Positions 36,826-45,799 are shown, numbered from the stretch's first letter. The stretch: 64,000 nt of DNA from Mesorhizobium opportunistum WSM2075 (GCF_000176035.2 NC_015675.1:6762001-6826000); one strand, 5' to 3'. Made by a program: numbers and translations. Notes: generated from the sequence alone by a model not told the origin.

Positions 36826-37485
36826 TCAGCTCGTCGGCTGCAGCGGGTCGCCGCCGATCTTGGATAGCAGAATCACCGCCTGGGTGCGGCTGTCGACGCC
36901 GAGCTTCTGCAGGATGGCCGAGACATGCGCCTTGATGGTCGCCTCGGAGACGCCGAGTTCATAGGCGATCTGCTTGTTGAGCAGGCCTTCCGCCAGCATG
37001 CCGAGCACCCGGGTCTGCTGCGGCGTCAGCGCCTGCAGCCGCTTGATCAGGTCGGAGATTTCGGGATCGCGCTCGACGCCGAGATCGATGCCGACGGGTG
37101 CCGCGATGTCGCCGGCAAGCACCGACTGCACCGCATTGCGGATCTCCTCCATGCTGGCCGATTTGGAGATGAAGCCGGAAGCACCGAGATCGAGCGCGCG
37201 CCTGATCGTCGCCGGGTCATCATGCGCCGAGACCACGACCAGCGGCACCGACGGATGGACGCCGCGCAGCGAAACCAGGCCGGAGAGACCGCTGGCGCCC
37301 GGCATCGACAGGTCGAGCAGCACCAGATCGACGTCCTCATTGGCCACGACCAGCGCCTTGGCGCTTTCGAAGTCGCCGGCCTCGTGGATGGCGGCGACAT
37401 TGCCGATGCCGGCGAGCGCCTCGCGCAGCGCGCCGCGAAACAGCGGATGATCGTCGGCGATGACGAAAGAATAGCCTGACGGCAA
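36826..37485 (-). CDS. LuxR-family response regulator
   Basis: A 219-residue NarL/FixJ-type regulator. The receiver domain (1-125) has the acidic pair D11-D12 and phospho-acceptor Asp58 in V-L-L-D-L-S-M-P-G; the helix-turn-helix is at about 150-215 (L-T-P-Q-Q-T-R-V-L-G-M-L-A-E-G, N-K-Q-I-A-Y-E-L-G-V-S-E-A-T-I-K-A-H-V). It begins with TTG behind GGGGAGGGACAT. It lies tail to tail with the hybrid kinase, stops one base apart, so the pair is likely cognate. Similar pairs in pseudomonads (ErcS/ErdR group) control alcohol and acetate use; the target here is unknown. Confidence 0.88.
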   Translation of the reverse strand: MPSGYSFVIADDHPLFRGALREALAGIGNVAAIHEAGDFESAKALVVANEDVDLVLLDLSMPGASGLSGLVSLRGVHPSVPLVVVSAHDDPATIRRALDLGASGFISKSASMEEIRNAVQSVLAGDIAAPVGIDLGVERDPEISDLIKRLQALTPQQTRVLGMLAEGLLNKQIAYELGVSEATIKAHVSAILQKLGVDSRTQAVILLSKIGGDPLQPTS

Positions 37486-37612
37486 ATGTCCCTCCCCGAA
37501 TCCCCGATGATTTTTTAAGCTTTTTCCGGGGCAAGTTGGACGATTATGAGGGGCGGCGCGCTGTTTTCAAGCGGCAAAGCCAGCGCGCCGCGTTTTCCCT
37601 TGTCTATAGCGC

Positions 37613-38047
37613 TCAGGTCTTCTGCGAGTTGAGCTCGGCACCGTCACCCTTGTCCTTATCCATATCCTTGACGATGCCCATGAAGCCGCGCAGGAAGCGC
37701 TCCATGTAGCTCATCGTCTTGTTGAATTCCTCCTCGCTCGGCAGCTTCGATTCGAGCCGGGCGGAGAGCGAATTTTCCAGCTTGGTGACGCGCTCGTCCA
37801 GCGCCTTCATCGAGGTCTGCAAGCGGTCGACCTCGTCCTGGAACGCGGCGCGCTCGTCGGCCGCCATCTTGCAGACGAGCTGCCCGGAGCGTTCCTCGCA
37901 GATCGACATCGCGCCGGTCTGGGTGTCCATGCGGATATAGCCGGTGGCCGACTTTTCCAGCCGGTAGCGGTCGGTTTCTTCCGAATATGCCGAAGCCGCG
38001 ACCAGCGAAACGAGCGCGGCGGGGATCAAGATGTGCTGCAGACGCAT
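37613..38047 (-). CDS. Exported coiled-coil hypothetical protein
   Basis: A 144-residue protein beginning MRLQHILIPAALVSLVAASA, a signal peptide with cleavage near A-Y-S (about residue 22). Mature part: a short domain with two cysteines (S-I-C-E-E-R-S-G-Q-L-V-C) and a heptad-like coiled coil (about residues 66-100, DEVDRLQTSMKALDERVTKL). The start at 38047 is fixed by GGAGGACAAC. Periplasmic; similar short proteins are common and uncharacterised in rhizobia. Confidence 0.7.
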   Translation of the reverse strand: MRLQHILIPAALVSLVAASAYSEETDRYRLEKSATGYIRMDTQTGAMSICEERSGQLVCKMAADERAAFQDEVDRLQTSMKALDERVTKLENSLSARLESKLPSEEEFNKTMSYMERFLRGFMGIVKDMDKDKGDGAELNSQKT

Positions 38048-38142
38048 GTTGTCCTCCATGGCCAAAGCCTGAAATATCGCATCTTTGCGCCGGAAATGGG
38101 GAAGACCCTTGGCGTGGCCTTTCCCGCACGGCTGGTTCCGAC

Positions 38143-38205
38143 TCGTTTTGACGCAATTCCGGACGGAAAACCGTTTCACACTTGTCCTGGAATTGCTCTA
38201 TAGCG
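38143..38205 (-). repeat. Interspersed repeat (family D), copy 2
   Basis: Read on the minus strand it gives TAGAGCAATTCCAGGACAAG, GTGTGAAACGGTTTTCC and GGAATTGCGTCAAAACGAG, matching the core of copies 1 and 3. It ends only 5 bases before the DUF952 start codon, so the ribosome site and promoter of the DUF952-pyrD unit lie inside or beyond the repeat. Confidence 0.75.
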
Positions 38206-38210
38206 CAACC

Positions 38211-38561
38211 ATGTCTCAGTTTATCTACAAGATAACCCCGCAAGCGGCGTGGCGCGAGGCCGAAACCAATGGCCGCTTCACTGGTGCCGCGATCGATGTC
38301 GCCGACGGCTTCATCCACTTCTCCACGGCGTCGCAGGTCAGGGAAACAGCGGCAAAACATTTTTCCGGCCAGACGGATCTTCTTCTGGTCGCCATCGACG
38401 ACGCCAGCCTGGGCGATGCCCTGAAATACGAAGTCTCGCGCGGCGGCGCGCTGTTCCCGCATCTTTACGGCGTGCTGGACCTGAAAGCGGTCAAGTGGGT
38501 CGAGCCATTGCCGCTCGGCGCCGACGGCACCCACCAATTCCCGCCGCTGGAGGGGCAATGA
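38211..38561 (+). CDS. DUF952 family protein
   Basis: A 116-residue protein of the DUF952 family: I-Y-K-I-T near the start, D-G-F-I-H-F-S-T-A-x-Q-V-x-E-T-A-A-K-H-F, D-L-L-L-V-A-I-D and F-P-H-L-Y-G-V-L. The fold is related to ADP-ribosyl-transfer-like domains but no activity is established. Its stop overlaps the pyrD start as ATGA, a pairing I recall from other rhizobia. No ribosome site is evident, because a repeat element occupies the upstream bases. Confidence 0.85.
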   Translation: MSQFIYKITPQAAWREAETNGRFTGAAIDVADGFIHFSTASQVRETAAKHFSGQTDLLLVAIDDASLGDALKYEVSRGGALFPHLYGVLDLKAVKWVEPLPLGADGTHQFPPLEGQ

Positions 38562-39637
38562 GCGTGCTCGACCGGCTCGGCCAGAAGCTGCTGTTCACCT
38601 TCGATCCGGAAACAGCGCATGGCCTGTCGATCGCGGCGCTGCGCTGCGGCCTGCCAGTTGGCGCGCGGATCGTACGCGACGTCAGCTTGAAGGTCAGCCT
38701 CTGCGGTCTCGATTTCCCGAACCCGCTCGGCATGGCGGCCGGCTATGACAAGAACGCCGAGGTGCCCGATGCGCTGCTTGGCCTCGGTTTCGGCTTTGCC
38801 GAGGTCGGCACGGTCACGCCGCTGCCGCAGGCCGGCAACCCGAAGCCGCGCATCTTCCGGCTGACGGGTGACGAAGCGGTGGTCAACCGTCTGGGCTTCA
38901 ACAATGAAGGTCATGCGGCTGCCGAAAAACGCCTCGCCGCCCGCAAGGGACGTGGCGGCATCGTCGGGGTCAACATCGGCGCCAACAAGGACACCGCCGA
39001 CCGCATCGGCGATTATGAGCGCGGCGTCGCCCGCTTTGCGCCCTATGCCAGCTATCTCACCGTCAACATCTCCTCGCCCAACACGCCGGGTCTGCGCAAC
39101 ATGCAGGCGCGCGAACAGCTCGGCGAACTTTTGTCGCGGGTCATGGCCGCACGCGCCGCGGCGTCCGCACAGCCGCCGGTCTTCCTGAAGATCGCGCCGG
39201 ACCTGGTCGAGGCCGAACTGGAGGACATCGCCGCGGAGGTGACCGAGAAGCGGATCGACGGCGTCATCGTCTCCAACACAACCATTTCGCGACCGGCCTT
39301 GCGCAGCGGCGACGTTGCGCGCGAGACGGGTGGGCTGTCGGGCAAGCCGCTGTTCGAACGCTCGACCATCGTGCTGGCGAAAATGCGCCGGCTGCTCGGC
39401 CCCGAGAGGACCATCATAGGCGTTGGCGGCGTCGATACTACGGACGCCGCACTGGAGAAAATCCGCGCGGGTGCCGATCTCGTCCAGCTCTACACCAGCA
39501 TGATCTATGCCGGTCCTGCGCTGCCGGCCCGCATTATTGCAGGGATGGCAAGCTTCATGGAAAAAGGGCGGCTCAAGTCGATCCGTGAATTGCGCGACAG
39601 CAATCTCGATCGGTGGGCGTCGAAGCCACTCAGCTGA
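38558..39637 (+). CDS. pyrD: Dihydroorotate dehydrogenase (quinone)
   Basis: A 359-residue class 2 dihydroorotate dehydrogenase, a membrane-associated FMN enzyme of pyrimidine synthesis passing electrons to quinone. It has the class 2 N-terminal helix (D-P-E-T-A-H-G-L-S), N-P-L-G-M-A-A-G-Y-D-K-N-A, G-F-A-E-V-G-T-V-T-P, N-R-L-G-F-N-N-E-G, N-I-S-S-P-N-T-P-G and the C-terminal I-G-V-G-G-V and Q-L-Y-T-S. The start is coupled to DUF952 by ATGA. Its last 8 bases overlap the convergent MATE gene. Confidence 0.95.
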   Translation: MSVLDRLGQKLLFTFDPETAHGLSIAALRCGLPVGARIVRDVSLKVSLCGLDFPNPLGMAAGYDKNAEVPDALLGLGFGFAEVGTVTPLPQAGNPKPRIFRLTGDEAVVNRLGFNNEGHAAAEKRLAARKGRGGIVGVNIGANKDTADRIGDYERGVARFAPYASYLTVNISSPNTPGLRNMQAREQLGELLSRVMAARAAASAQPPVFLKIAPDLVEAELEDIAAEVTEKRIDGVIVSNTTISRPALRSGDVARETGGLSGKPLFERSTIVLAKMRRLLGPERTIIGVGGVDTTDAALEKIRAGADLVQLYTSMIYAGPALPARIIAGMASFMEKGRLKSIRELRDSNLDRWASKPLS

Positions 39638-41021
39638 ACGCCGTGCGCATTCGCAGTTGCAGAATCGTCAGCAGGCTGAAGCCGCGCGCGAGCAGGAAGA
39701 CGTGCAGCGCCGCCCATAGGCCGTGATTGCCGAAGGCCGGCGCCAGGGTCAGCAGCGCGGCAGCGAAAACCAGGAACGACAACAGCATCATGTTGCGCAT
39801 GTCGCGCGACCAGGTTGCGCCGATGAAGACGCCGTCCATCTGGAACGCCAGCACGCCGCTCAGCGCGGTGAATGCCGCCCACGGCAGGTAGATGTCGGCC
39901 ACGGAGCGGACCTCCTGCGATGTCGTGACGACGGCGACCAGATCGGCGCCGGCCAACAGAAGCACCAGCGTCGCGGCCCCGGCCAGCCCAAAACCCCAGA
40001 ACAGCGTCAGCCGCACCGCCTGACGGAAGGGCTGCTCCGCGCGTGCACCGACGGCGCGGCCGGCGAGCTGTTCGGCGGCGGTGGCGAAACCGTCGAGGAA
40101 ATAGCCGGCGACGAGGAAGAAATTCATCAACACCGCATTGGCGGCCAGCGTCACGGTGCCGAACTGCGCGCCCTGGCGCGTGAACAGCGCGAAGGCGGCA
40201 AGCAGCGAGAACGAGCGGATCATGATGTCGCGGTTGAGCGACATCATGCGCAGGAAGGCGGACATGTCGAGCAGGCGATGGCGCGGCAAGGGCGGCGCCG
40301 TCCGGAACCGCCTGATAACGATGGCCAGACCGAGCAGCATGGCCAGGAATTCGCCACTGACGGTCGCCCAGGCGACGCCGGCGACGCCCCAGCCAAGTTC
40401 CAGTCCGAGCAGGAAGCAGAGCGCGATGTTGATGCCGTTGAGCACCAGTTGCAGCACCAGCCCAAGCCCGCCCTCGCCGCGGCCCAGCACATAGCCAAGG
40501 ATGGCGTAGTTGATCAGCGAGAAGGGCGCGGCGAGCAGCCTGATCCTGATATAGACGCCCATCGCCTCGCTGACGCGCGGTCCGGCATCCATGAACCACT
40601 GGCCGCCGACGGCGATCAACGGCGAAAGTGCCGCCATTACGATGCCGGCGACGACCGCGATCAGCACCGCGCGCCAGAACACCGCCTGTTCCTCAAGCGG
40701 GTCGCCACGCCCGAAAGCCTGGGCGACGAGGCCGGTGGTGCCGGAGCGCAGGAAATTGAGGCTGGTGAAGACGACGTCGAAGACCAGCGCGCCCGCCGCC
40801 AGGCCGCCGAGCAAGGCGGCATCGCCGAACTGGCCGATCACGGCCGTATCGACCAGGCCGAGCATCGGGGTCGTCAGATAGGCAAGCGTCATCGGCACCG
40901 CGATGGCGAGCACGGAACGGTTGGTGACGACGAAAGGTCTCGCGTCGGCTGTGGTCGCGCCCTTGTCCAAGGATTGCTGCCTTGCTGATTGCGGCTTGAT
41001 CGAGCGTCCGATGTGCCCCAT
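39630..41021 (-). CDS. MATE family efflux transporter (DinF type)
   Basis: A 463-residue inner-membrane exporter with 12 spans in two MatE halves. Landmarks: L-G-L-V-D-T-A-V-I-G-Q-F-G-D at the start of helix one-two, F-L-R-S-G-T-T-G-L-V-A-Q-A-F-G-R-G-D, and the DinF-like second half with N-F-F-L-V-A-G-Y-F-L-D-G-F-A-T-A-A-E. It exports drugs or metabolites in exchange for H+ or Na+; the substrate is unknown. ATG 41021 has GGCAGGAAA upstream. It overlaps the pyrD 3' end by 8 bases, tail to tail. Confidence 0.9.
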   Translation of the reverse strand: MGHIGRSIKPQSARQQSLDKGATTADARPFVVTNRSVLAIAVPMTLAYLTTPMLGLVDTAVIGQFGDAALLGGLAAGALVFDVVFTSLNFLRSGTTGLVAQAFGRGDPLEEQAVFWRAVLIAVVAGIVMAALSPLIAVGGQWFMDAGPRVSEAMGVYIRIRLLAAPFSLINYAILGYVLGRGEGGLGLVLQLVLNGINIALCFLLGLELGWGVAGVAWATVSGEFLAMLLGLAIVIRRFRTAPPLPRHRLLDMSAFLRMMSLNRDIMIRSFSLLAAFALFTRQGAQFGTVTLAANAVLMNFFLVAGYFLDGFATAAEQLAGRAVGARAEQPFRQAVRLTLFWGFGLAGAATLVLLLAGADLVAVVTTSQEVRSVADIYLPWAAFTALSGVLAFQMDGVFIGATWSRDMRNMMLLSFLVFAAALLTLAPAFGNHGLWAALHVFLLARGFSLLTILQLRMRTAFS

Positions 41022-41101
41022 TTTCCTGCCACCGCGCAATCACCCTTGCCGCGACGGCCAACCGAAATCCCGGTCTGGCGCGAGCCCGCCGGACCCAGTC
41101 C

Positions 41102-41998
41102 ATGCCCCTGCAGATCGTCCACCATCCCGACTACGACGCCGGTTTCGCCGTCAACCACCGCTTTCCGATGAGCAAGTATCCGCTGCTGATGGAGGCCTTG
41201 CGCGCACGCGGCCTGGCCGGCGCGCTCAACACGGCGGAGCCCGCGTCGGCATCATGGCTGAAGCTTGCCCATGCGGCCGATTATGTCGATCAAGTCATCG
41301 GCTGTTTTGTGCCGGAAAAAATCGAGCGTGAGATCGGCTTTCCGATCGGCCCGCGAGTTTCACGTCGCGCGCAGCTTGCAACGGGCGGCACTATACTGGC
41401 GGCTCGGCTCGCCTTGCGCCACGGCATCGCCTGCAACACCGCCGGCGGCAGCCATCATGCGCGGCGCGCGCAAGGTGCCGGCTTCTGCACCTTCAACGAT
41501 GTCGCCGTTGCCGCGCTGATGCTGCTTGCGGAGGGCGCCGCGCACAACATCCTTGTCATCGATCTCGACGTGCATCAGGGCGACGGGACGGCGGACATTC
41601 TGGGCGATGAACCACGCGCGTTCACATTTTCCATGCATGGCGACCGCAACTACCCGGTTCGCAAGATCGCATCCGACCTCGATGTCGCGCTGCCCGACGG
41701 CACCGGCGATGCAGCCTATCTCGAAAGGCTCGCCGCGATCCTGCCGGAACTGTCGGCCATGCGGCATTGGGACATCGTTTTCTACAATGCCGGCGTCGAC
41801 GTCCATGCGCAGGACCGGCTTGGCAGGCTGGCGCTTTCCGACAACGGCCTGCGCAGCCGCGACGAGATGGTGATCGGCCATTTTCGCGCAAACGGCATCC
41901 CCGTCTGCGGTGTCGTCGGCGGCGGTTATTCCACGGATGTGCCGGCACTTGCCGCGCGCCACGCCATCCTGTTCGAGGCCGCCTCGGGCTACGCCTGA
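41102..41998 (+). CDS. Histone-deacetylase-like amidohydrolase
   Basis: A 298-residue member of the HDAC/AcuC/acetylpolyamine amidohydrolase superfamily. Zinc-site and charge-relay motifs are present: G-G-S-H-H-A (tandem His), N-D-V-A-V-A-A, I-D-L-D-V-H-Q-G-D-G-T (Asp and His ligands), and Y-N-A-G-V-D-V-H. In bacteria these remove acetyl groups from small molecules or proteins. Full length. Divergent from the MATE gene with about 80 bases between; the ribosome site is weak. Confidence 0.88.
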   Translation: MPLQIVHHPDYDAGFAVNHRFPMSKYPLLMEALRARGLAGALNTAEPASASWLKLAHAADYVDQVIGCFVPEKIEREIGFPIGPRVSRRAQLATGGTILAARLALRHGIACNTAGGSHHARRAQGAGFCTFNDVAVAALMLLAEGAAHNILVIDLDVHQGDGTADILGDEPRAFTFSMHGDRNYPVRKIASDLDVALPDGTGDAAYLERLAAILPELSAMRHWDIVFYNAGVDVHAQDRLGRLALSDNGLRSRDEMVIGHFRANGIPVCGVVGGGYSTDVPALAARHAILFEAASGYA

Positions 41999-42017
41999 CG
42001 AACTTTTCGAGCATGGC

Positions 42018-42281
42018 CTACTTCCGGTAGTTGGCGATCCTGAGCAGGATGAAGGCCGGAACCACAATCGCGGCGCCGAGCAGGATATAGCCAAGGAAGC
42101 GGTCGATGGCGCGGAAGCCCAGGTTCCAGAGATCCATGAAGAACTTCTGGATGCCATAGAAGACATCCATCGGCGACCAGCCGAAGGCATTCATGACAAG
42201 GCCGACGAGGAACGAGACCACCAGCAGCTTCAGGATCACCCTGAACGGCGAGTCGCCGAGAAAACGCGTCAGTGCGGACAA
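42018..42281 (-). CDS. DUF6460-like small membrane protein
   Basis: An 87-residue protein if started at the TTG at 42281, which has GGGAG about 8 bases upstream; an ATG at 42347 would add 22 residues without such support. It reads SALTRFLGDSPFRVILKLLV, G-W-S-P-M-D-V-F-Y-G-I and a C-terminal hydrophobic helix (YILLGAAIVVPAFILLRI), giving two spans. I associate this pattern with the uncharacterised DUF6460 family of rhizobial membrane proteins. Confidence 0.7.
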   Translation of the reverse strand: MSALTRFLGDSPFRVILKLLVVSFLVGLVMNAFGWSPMDVFYGIQKFFMDLWNLGFRAIDRFLGYILLGAAIVVPAFILLRIANYRK

Positions 42282-42510
42282 GGCCGTCTCCCGATTGAGA
42301 TGCCCAGACTCACAGGCACTGCCCAGAGATACGTGCTTGGCGGCCATCCATCAAGCTGGCGCGGTCTGCACGGCAGAACCTGCCGCGTTGAACCGTGACC
42401 GTTGGCGGCGCCGAACCCGGTGACCGGCCGACAACCCATCCATTGGCCTGTGACTTATCTGTTTTCTAACCAATTGCCGCTATTGCCGTTCCAAGAGCGG
42501 GAGCCAGGCT

Positions 42511-43539
42511 TTGGCGGGAACAGGAAAAATCGGCGCGCACCGCACAGTCATGCTGTCGGTCGTGGTGCCATGCTACAATGAGCGCGACGGCGTGGCGGAG
42601 CTTCATCGACGCGTCAGTGCCGCATGCCTCGAGCAAAGCCCTTCCTACGAGATCGTGCTTATCATCGACGGGGCGACCGACGGCACCCGCGAGGCCATTT
42701 TCGAACTGGCCGAAAAGGACGACCATGTGGTCGCCATCGACCTTGCCCGCAATTACGGCCATCAGATCGCGCTCAGCGCCGGGCTGGAATTCTGCCGCGG
42801 CGAGCGCATCCTCATTCTGGACGCCGACCTCCAGGATCCGCCCGAACTGCTCGGCGCCATGATGGCGAAGATGGATGAAGGCTTCGACGTCGTCTACGGC
42901 CAGAGGGTGAAGCGCGACGGCGAGAGCTGGTTCAAGCTGGCTTCCGCCTCGATGTTCTATCGCTTGCTGGGCCGGATGGTCGATGTCGAGATCGCGCAGG
43001 ATTCGGGAGACTTCCGGCTGATGAGCCGCCGCGCGGTGGACCATTTGAACGCGATGCCCGAGCGCTACAGGTTCATTCGCGGCATGGTGAGCTGGATCGG
43101 GCTGAGGCAGGTCGCCTTCGCCTATGAAAGGCACCGGCGGTTTGCCGGCACCACCCACTATCCGTTGAAGAAGATGGTTCTTCTGGCGGTCGACGCGATG
43201 ACCAGCTTTTCGATCGTGCCTTTGCGGTTCGCCTCGCTGCTGGGGATGATGTTCGGCGTACTCGGGCTGGTCGTGCTCGGCTATACGCTGTTCGAATGGT
43301 CCAGGGGCAACGTGGTGCCCGGCTGGACGAGCCTTGCCGCGATCATGCTGATCATGGGTAGTGTGCAGCTTCTGGTGCTCGGCATATTCGGCGAGTATCT
43401 CGGCCGCATGTATATGGAGACCAAGCGACGGCCGCTCTACTTCGTCAACGAAATCGTTTCGCGCGACCAGCCCGCCAAGGACAGCGACCTGCCCGTCCAC
43501 CGCCTGCAGGAGATGGCGAAAAGGGCCGCGCGTGGTTGA
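42511..43539 (+). CDS. Family 2 glycosyltransferase, GtrB/DPM1-like
   Basis: A 342-residue enzyme with a cytosolic GT-A domain (1-235): S-V-V-V-P-C-Y-N-E, the metal-binding D-A-D-L-Q-D-P-P-E, and R-G-M-V-S-W-I-G-L-R. Two C-terminal spans follow (about 240-265 and 275-300). This is the layout of undecaprenyl-phosphate sugar transferases such as GtrB. It starts at TTG 42511 behind GGGAG. Directly upstream of a GtrA-like gene, matching the pairing in lipid-linked-sugar flipping systems used for O-antigen or glycan modification. Confidence 0.88.
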   Translation: MAGTGKIGAHRTVMLSVVVPCYNERDGVAELHRRVSAACLEQSPSYEIVLIIDGATDGTREAIFELAEKDDHVVAIDLARNYGHQIALSAGLEFCRGERILILDADLQDPPELLGAMMAKMDEGFDVVYGQRVKRDGESWFKLASASMFYRLLGRMVDVEIAQDSGDFRLMSRRAVDHLNAMPERYRFIRGMVSWIGLRQVAFAYERHRRFAGTTHYPLKKMVLLAVDAMTSFSIVPLRFASLLGMMFGVLGLVVLGYTLFEWSRGNVVPGWTSLAAIMLIMGSVQLLVLGIFGEYLGRMYMETKRRPLYFVNEIVSRDQPAKDSDLPVHRLQEMAKRAARG

Positions 43540-43568
43540 GAAGGTCGACCGGATGCAACGGGAACGGC

Positions 43569-44024
43569 ATGGACAGGATGCGGTCGGCTCTTCCGTCTGA
43601 TTTCTCGCGGATGCTGCGCTTTGGCGCCGTCGGGCTGCTCAACACGGCGCTTGGATATACGCTCATCCTGGCCGGGCTGTGGCTGGGGCTGGGCGACATC
43701 GTCTCCAACGCGGCAGGCTACGCAGCAGGCCTCACCCTCGGCTTTTTCCTCAATCGCCGATGGACATTCACAGCCGCCGGCGGCTTTCGCCCCGGCACAG
43801 CCGTTCGATACGCGATCACCTTCATTGTCGCCTATAGCGCCAATCTGGGCATAGTGATCGCCGCAATGTCCGCCGGCATCATCGAAAACCCGTTCGTCCA
43901 TCTGGCTGGAAACTGCCTCTACACCGTCATCTTCTATCTCGGCTCGTCCCGTTTCGTCTTCGTCGGCGGCGCGGATGATGCCGTGGCCGCAACGAATGCG
44001 AAATGGCCTGGAGTTGCGACATGA
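43569..44024 (+). CDS. GtrA-like small membrane protein (flippase)
   Basis: A 151-residue protein with four hydrophobic spans and the GtrA pattern: R-F-G-A-V-G-L-L-N-T-A-L-G-Y, G-Y-A-A-G-L-T-L-G-F-F-L-N-R-R-W-T-F. GtrA proteins are thought to flip undecaprenyl-phosphate sugars to the periplasmic face. ATG 43569 has AACGGGAAC upstream; a GTG at 43533 overlapping the glycosyltransferase stop is another possibility. The stop overlaps a tiny leader frame as ATGA. Confidence 0.82.
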   Translation: MDRMRSALPSDFSRMLRFGAVGLLNTALGYTLILAGLWLGLGDIVSNAAGYAAGLTLGFFLNRRWTFTAAGGFRPGTAVRYAITFIVAYSANLGIVIAAMSAGIIENPFVHLAGNCLYTVIFYLGSSRFVFVGGADDAVAATNAKWPGVAT

Positions 44025-44077
44025 CACAGGCCGCAGCGATCGCGACGGCGACGCCGTCGCTGGGAGCCGTGACATGA
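44021..44077 (+). CDS. 18-residue leader frame made by tandem duplication
   Basis: ATG 44021 overlaps the GtrA stop (ATGA); the frame encodes MTQAAAIATATPSLGAVT and its stop overlaps the next gene's ATG at 44074 (ATGA). Bases 44021-44073 are a diverged duplicate of 44074-44126, the 5' end of the next gene. Whether it is translated is unknown, but its coupling geometry is exact at both ends. Confidence 0.45.
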   Translation: MTQAAAIATATPSLGAVT

Positions 44078-45564
44078 CACAGGCCACTGCGATCGTGACG
44101 GCGACGCCGTCACTTGGGAACGCGCAACGCATCAGACTGATATTCTGCCTTCTCTGCGCCTGCGTCGTGGCCTATGTGCTCACCGCCTTCGCCGGCGCGA
44201 TCCTGCAGGATCCCGACAATTGGTGGCAAGTGAAGGTCGGGCTGGACTTCCTGGCAAACCGGACGTTTCCAACCGTCGACCCCTATTCCTATACGTTCGC
44301 CGGTCAGCCCTGGATCGCCAAGGAATGGCTGGGGCAGGTGCTTCTGGCCCTTGCCTACGGTGCGGGCGGCTGGAATGGCGTCGTCACGCTGATCATCGCC
44401 ACCGTCGGCCTGACGGTCTTCCTGATGGGATGGTTCCTCAGCGCCTGGCTGAAGCCGATCCTGGCGATAGCGCTGGCCTTCGCGGCCGCTTTCCTGGTCG
44501 CTCCGATCTATACGGCGCGCCCGCATGTCTTCACCCTGCCGATCATCGTCGTCTGGACGGCAATGCTGTTTCGCGCCGCGCATGAAGAGAAAGCCCCGCC
44601 CCTGTGGCTGCTCGTGCTTGTCGTCTTGTGGGCAAACCTGCACGCCACCTTCACCCTGAGCTTCGTCATCGCTGGATTCGCCGGACTGGAGCTGCTGTCA
44701 CGGATCGGCCTGTCGAAGCCGGCGCTTCTGGCAAAATGGGTTGCGTTCGGACTGCTCTGCCCACTGGTCAGCCTGATGCATCCCTATGGGGTGAAGGCCA
44801 TCCTGGCCACATTCACCGTCGCCTATGGCAACGAGGCGGTGCCGCTCATCCTGGAGTGGCGCCCATTCAATGCCCAGGAGCACCTCTTCCAGGAAGCGGT
44901 GATGCTGCTGGCGCTTTTCGGGCTTTTGGTGTCGAGGCTCCGGATCGGCTGGGCCAAGGCGTTGTTCATCGTCTTCGCCTTGCATGTCTATCTCAGCCAT
45001 ATGCGATTTGTGTATCTGCCCTTCCTGTTGATTCCCCTGGTGATCGCGGTCGAGGTCGCGCGGCAGTATCCATCGCTCTCAACCACGACCTGGTTGGCGG
45101 CAGGACGTGACGGGCTGGAAAAGCTCTTCGCCAGCCGATTCCATGTGCTCTGCGGGACCATGGCTGTATTGCTGGTCGGCGCGGTCTTGATCCTCGGCAG
45201 CGTCTATCAGGTCGCACCGAGTCCGAAGACATCGGCCAGCGGCGCCCTGGCATTCGCCGGGGATCACCACCTCACAGGCAACGTGCTGAACTCCTACAAT
45301 TTCGGCGGCACGCTGATTTTCCATGACATCAAGACCTATATCGACGGCAGGACGGACCAGCTGTTCCTGGGCGGGTTCACGAAAACCGATGAAGCGACGG
45401 GCAAGAGCGACGGCAAACCACTGCTCGAGGCCCAGCTGAAAAAATACGCTGTTGGCTGGGCGCTGCTTACAGCCGACGATACCCGCATCCCGTTCTTCGC
45501 GGAATTGGGCTGGAAGCGGGCCTATGCGGACGACTATGCCGTGATCTACCTGCCCGGCGCCTGA
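44074..45564 (+). CDS. Polytopic membrane protein, GT-C-like
   Basis: A 496-residue inner-membrane protein with about 10-11 spans. After the first span comes D-P-D-N-W-W-Q-V-K-V-G-L-D-F and Y-S-Y-T-F-A-G-Q-P-W-I-A-K-E-W-L-G; the C-terminal periplasmic part has L-N-S-Y-N-F-G-G-T-L-I-F-H and D-G-R-T-D-Q-L-F. The Asp in the first outer loop and this topology resemble lipid-sugar-using GT-C enzymes, and its GtrA/GtrB-like neighbours fit a glycosyl transfer from the lipid carrier; this is inference. GGGAGCCGTG precedes ATG 44074. Confidence 0.7.
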   Translation: MTQATAIVTATPSLGNAQRIRLIFCLLCACVVAYVLTAFAGAILQDPDNWWQVKVGLDFLANRTFPTVDPYSYTFAGQPWIAKEWLGQVLLALAYGAGGWNGVVTLIIATVGLTVFLMGWFLSAWLKPILAIALAFAAAFLVAPIYTARPHVFTLPIIVVWTAMLFRAAHEEKAPPLWLLVLVVLWANLHATFTLSFVIAGFAGLELLSRIGLSKPALLAKWVAFGLLCPLVSLMHPYGVKAILATFTVAYGNEAVPLILEWRPFNAQEHLFQEAVMLLALFGLLVSRLRIGWAKALFIVFALHVYLSHMRFVYLPFLLIPLVIAVEVARQYPSLSTTTWLAAGRDGLEKLFASRFHVLCGTMAVLLVGAVLILGSVYQVAPSPKTSASGALAFAGDHHLTGNVLNSYNFGGTLIFHDIKTYIDGRTDQLFLGGFTKTDEATGKSDGKPLLEAQLKKYAVGWALLTADDTRIPFFAELGWKRAYADDYAVIYLPGA

Positions 45565-45799
45565 TTTTTACAGCGATTTTTCAACGCCGATCTTTCAACG
45601 CCTGCGCCAATCGGCTTCATCAATCGAACACCGGTTTGCCTTGACACCGATGTTGCAGTGCAGCAAAGTTGCGCGACAGAGGGTAGATCCGTGCGATCAG
45701 CAAACCGGTATTTTTCGCAATATCAGGACGTCGCCGCATGAGCACTGCAGCAAGCTGCGGCAAGCCAATATCGCCGACCCCATCATCCGGACCGGCCAA

